Assembly: GCA_036653535.1 (NCBI GenBank) | Contig: JAVVTR010000001.1 | Span: 62,001-126,000, forward strand | Length of the DNA stretch: 64,000 nt | Direction: 5' to 3' | Origin: JAVVTR01 sp036653535 | Lineage (GTDB): Bacteria; Bacteroidota; Bacteroidia; Bacteroidales; P3 | In this document: positions 62,182 through 64,000 of the stretch, piece by piece | Position numbering within the stretch: position 1 is the first letter of the stretch | Layout: each line of letters starts with the position of its first letter | Position numbers and translations under genes: made by a program | Notes under the pieces: model-generated | The model's input: only the letters and a program-made list of their open reading frames with translations | The model's database searches: none | What the model was told of the DNA's origin: nothing

Positions 62182-63765
62182 TTAAACAGCCATTGTGTTC
62201 ACCATCTCTTTTGCTACTTTTTCCAACTCAAGCCCTATCTCTTCGTTCATTTCCCCATGAGCAATTTTTTCCATCATGGAAGCATGTTCTTTATGTAGCA
62301 AATTCAAATATTCTTTCTCAAAAAATGCCACTTTTTCTAAGGGCAACGATAATAATAAACCATTCACTCCACAATAAAGTACCGCAACCTGATCTTCTAC
62401 TTTCATGGGCGAATACTGCGGCTGTTTCAATAATTCTACATTGTGACGGCCTTTATTTAAAGCCAATTGTGTAGAAAGATCCAAATCCGATCCGAACTTG
62501 GAAAAAGATTCCAATTCTCTGAATTGAGCCTGATCCAACTTTAAAGTTCCAGCCACTTTTTTCATGGATTTTATTTGGGCTTTCCCTCCCACACGAGAAA
62601 CAGAAATACCCACATTGATTGCCGGACGAACTCCCGCATTAAACAAGCTCCCCTCCAAAAATATCTGTCCATCGGTAATAGAAATTACATTGGTAGGAAT
62701 ATAGGCAGAAACATCTCCTTCTTGCGTTTCCACAATAGGTAGAGCGGTAAGCGAACCTCCTCCTTTTACCTTAGCCTTTAAACATTCCGGCAAGTCGTTC
62801 ATTTGAGAAGCAATTTCATCCGATTGTATAATTTTAGCCGCTCTTTCCAATAAACGAGAATGTAAATAAAATACATCTCCTGGATAAGCTTCTCTTCCAG
62901 GGGGACGACGTAAAAGTAAGGACACTTCTCTATAAGAAACCGCTTGTTTCGATAAGTCATCGTAAACCACTAAAGCATGACGACCAGTGTCTCTAAAATA
63001 TTCTCCAATCGCAGCACCCGCAAAAGGAGCATAAAATTGCATAGCAGCAGGATCCGATGCACTTGCCATAACTACCACCGTATAAGCCATAGCCCCATTT
63101 TCTTCCAAGGTCTTTACAATAGAGGCTACAGTAGATCCTTTTTGTCCTATGGCTACATAAACACAATATATGGGTTCCCCTTTATCAAAAAATTCTTTTT
63201 GGTTAACAATCGTATCTACCGCAATGGCTGTCTTTCCTGTTTGCCTATCCCCTATAATCAGCTCTCGTTGTCCCCGACCTATAGGAACCATCGCATCTAT
63301 ACTTTTTATTCCTGTTTGCAAGGGTCTTTCCACTGGCTGCCGAAAAATAACACCGGGGGCCTTGCGTTCCAAAGGCATGTTAAATAATTCTCCTCCTATC
63401 GGTCCTTTTCCATCTATGGGCTGCCCTAAAGTATCCACCACTCTACCCAATAATTGCTCACCAACAGCAATGGAGGCAATAAGATGAGTACGCTTTACTA
63501 TATCCCCCTCTTGTATATTGGACGCATTACCCAACATAACCACCCCTACATTATCTTCTTCCAAATTCAAGACAATACCCTCTACTTGAGCATTCTCAAA
63601 TCTAACTAGTTCGCCCGATTCTACATTTTCCAAGCCAAATACTCTGGCGATTCCATCTCCAGCATTCAACACTGTACCCACCTCTTCCATATCGGTATTA
63701 AACTCTACACCGGCCAATTGGCTTTTAAGAATAGCGGTAACTTCGGAAGGCTTTATATTTGCCAT
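62182..63765 (-). CDS. atpA: ATP synthase alpha subunit
   Basis: Non-catalytic nucleotide-binding subunit of F1. The 527 residues carry the P-loop GDRQTGKTAIAVDT (about 172-185), VYVAIGQKGSTVASIVKTL (about 199-217), the LLRRPPGREAYPGDVFYLHSRLLERAAK stretch (about 284-311) with the alpha/beta signature, and the arginine-finger region NVGISVSRVGGKAQ (about 380-393). Length is standard. It lies 27 nt downstream of atpH on the minus strand. Confidence 0.97.
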   Translation of the reverse strand: MANIKPSEVTAILKSQLAGVEFNTDMEEVGTVLNAGDGIARVFGLENVESGELVRFENAQVEGIVLNLEEDNVGVVMLGNASNIQEGDIVKRTHLIASIAVGEQLLGRVVDTLGQPIDGKGPIGGELFNMPLERKAPGVIFRQPVERPLQTGIKSIDAMVPIGRGQRELIIGDRQTGKTAIAVDTIVNQKEFFDKGEPIYCVYVAIGQKGSTVASIVKTLEENGAMAYTVVVMASASDPAAMQFYAPFAGAAIGEYFRDTGRHALVVYDDLSKQAVSYREVSLLLRRPPGREAYPGDVFYLHSRLLERAAKIIQSDEIASQMNDLPECLKAKVKGGGSLTALPIVETQEGDVSAYIPTNVISITDGQIFLEGSLFNAGVRPAINVGISVSRVGGKAQIKSMKKVAGTLKLDQAQFRELESFSKFGSDLDLSTQLALNKGRHNVELLKQPQYSPMKVEDQVAVLYCGVNGLLLSLPLEKVAFFEKEYLNLLHKEHASMMEKIAHGEMNEEIGLELEKVAKEMVNTMAV

Positions 63766-63792
63766 TATTTATTCCTTTTTTTGGTAAAACTC

Positions 63793-64000
63793 TTAAATCT
63801 TTTTATTCAATTCTCTTTTTAAAGTGTTCATACGCCAAGACAAACTTTGATCGATATAACGCCACCCTACCCTAAGCGTAAAGCCACCAATTAGGTCCGA
63901 ATTTTGCTTTATACTTAATTCTACCTTTCCCTCTACCTTGTCTTGCAACCACTTTTCGAAAATTTCCCTTATTTGCTTATCTATAGGAACCGCAACTCTT
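63793..64000 (-). CDS. atpH: ATP synthase delta subunit (C-terminal part, cut by window edge)
   Basis: Stator subunit (OSCP/delta) linking the peripheral stalk to the top of F1. Only the last 68 codons are seen: residues include VELSIKQNSDLIGGFTLRVG and YIDQSLSWRMNTLKRELNKK, the conserved DxxLxGGFxxxVGxxxIDxSxxxxLxxLxxxL ending of the family. The gene continues beyond base 64000. Order atpH-atpA-atpG is canonical. Confidence 0.93.
   Translation of the reverse strand, partial: RVAVPIDKQIREIFEKWLQDKVEGKVELSIKQNSDLIGGFTLRVGWRYIDQSLSWRMNTLKRELNKKI

Noticed and set aside
1..64000. Prophage or insertion sequence
   Set aside because: No transposase, integrase or phage structural gene could be recognised; only unassigned debris at 57716-58168 and 60637-61189.

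Overview
The window is AT-rich (roughly one third G+C by eye) and reads as chromosome of a member of the Bacteroidota, most likely order Bacteroidales. The evidence is the promoter style (TTTG-N20-TAnnTTTG, perfect before the PIF1-type helicase, the ABC operon and tRNA-Leu), the near absence of Shine-Dalgarno sites, a glycine-lipid acyltransferase pair, a sodium-pumping methylmalonyl-CoA decarboxylase with the long OadG subunit, and outer-membrane beta-barrel proteins. No species is claimed.

Layout. 1-9280 (minus strand) is the division/cell-wall cluster mraZ-rsmH-ftsL-ftsI-murE-mraY-murD-ftsW-murG; murG runs off the left edge and murD is reduced to its C-terminal domain. 9281-10066 is a regulatory gap with a phased MraZ-box array and an 88-bp tandem duplication carrying two 18-codon ORFs; the second overlaps the start of glsA. 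10067-17093 (plus) holds glsA-glsB, engB, an orphan mutA, mntP, queD and apbE. 17156-26191 (minus) holds a PIF1/HRDC helicase and two large secreted proteins of unknown function. 26582-31228 (plus) is one operon, mce-mmdA-oadG-mmdC-mmdB, the last steps of succinate-to-propionate fermentation. An orphan sensor kinase follows (31332-33887).

33995-46627 (minus) contains an ABC ATPase-permease-GntR-TonB-type barrel operon, recX, a secreted C1 peptidase, a decayed endonuclease I gene, queA, a dipeptidyl-peptidase IV-like enzyme and a CLC channel. mutS2 and upp are on the plus strand (46678-49898). An M16 peptidase, dgt, a SUI1 protein and a lipid kinase lie on the minus strand (50050-55560), followed by tRNA-Leu(CAA) on the plus strand.

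55910-57715 pairs a small outer-membrane protein, whose signal peptide contains a (TTTC)6 slippery repeat, with an upstream LytTR-type regulator and a five-fold 11-bp repeat between them. 58169-60621 is a compact type II restriction-modification pair flanked by GC-richer gene debris. The right end is the ATP synthase cluster atpH(partial)-atpA-atpG.

Functionally the window combines envelope growth, membrane lipid synthesis, propionate-forming energy metabolism with Na+ export, ATP synthase, periplasmic proteolysis and queuosine synthesis. The most interesting anomalies are the domain-truncated murD, the 88-bp leader duplication, the putative phase-variable surface-protein switch, the unknown large secreted pair and several very long perfect palindromes between convergent genes.
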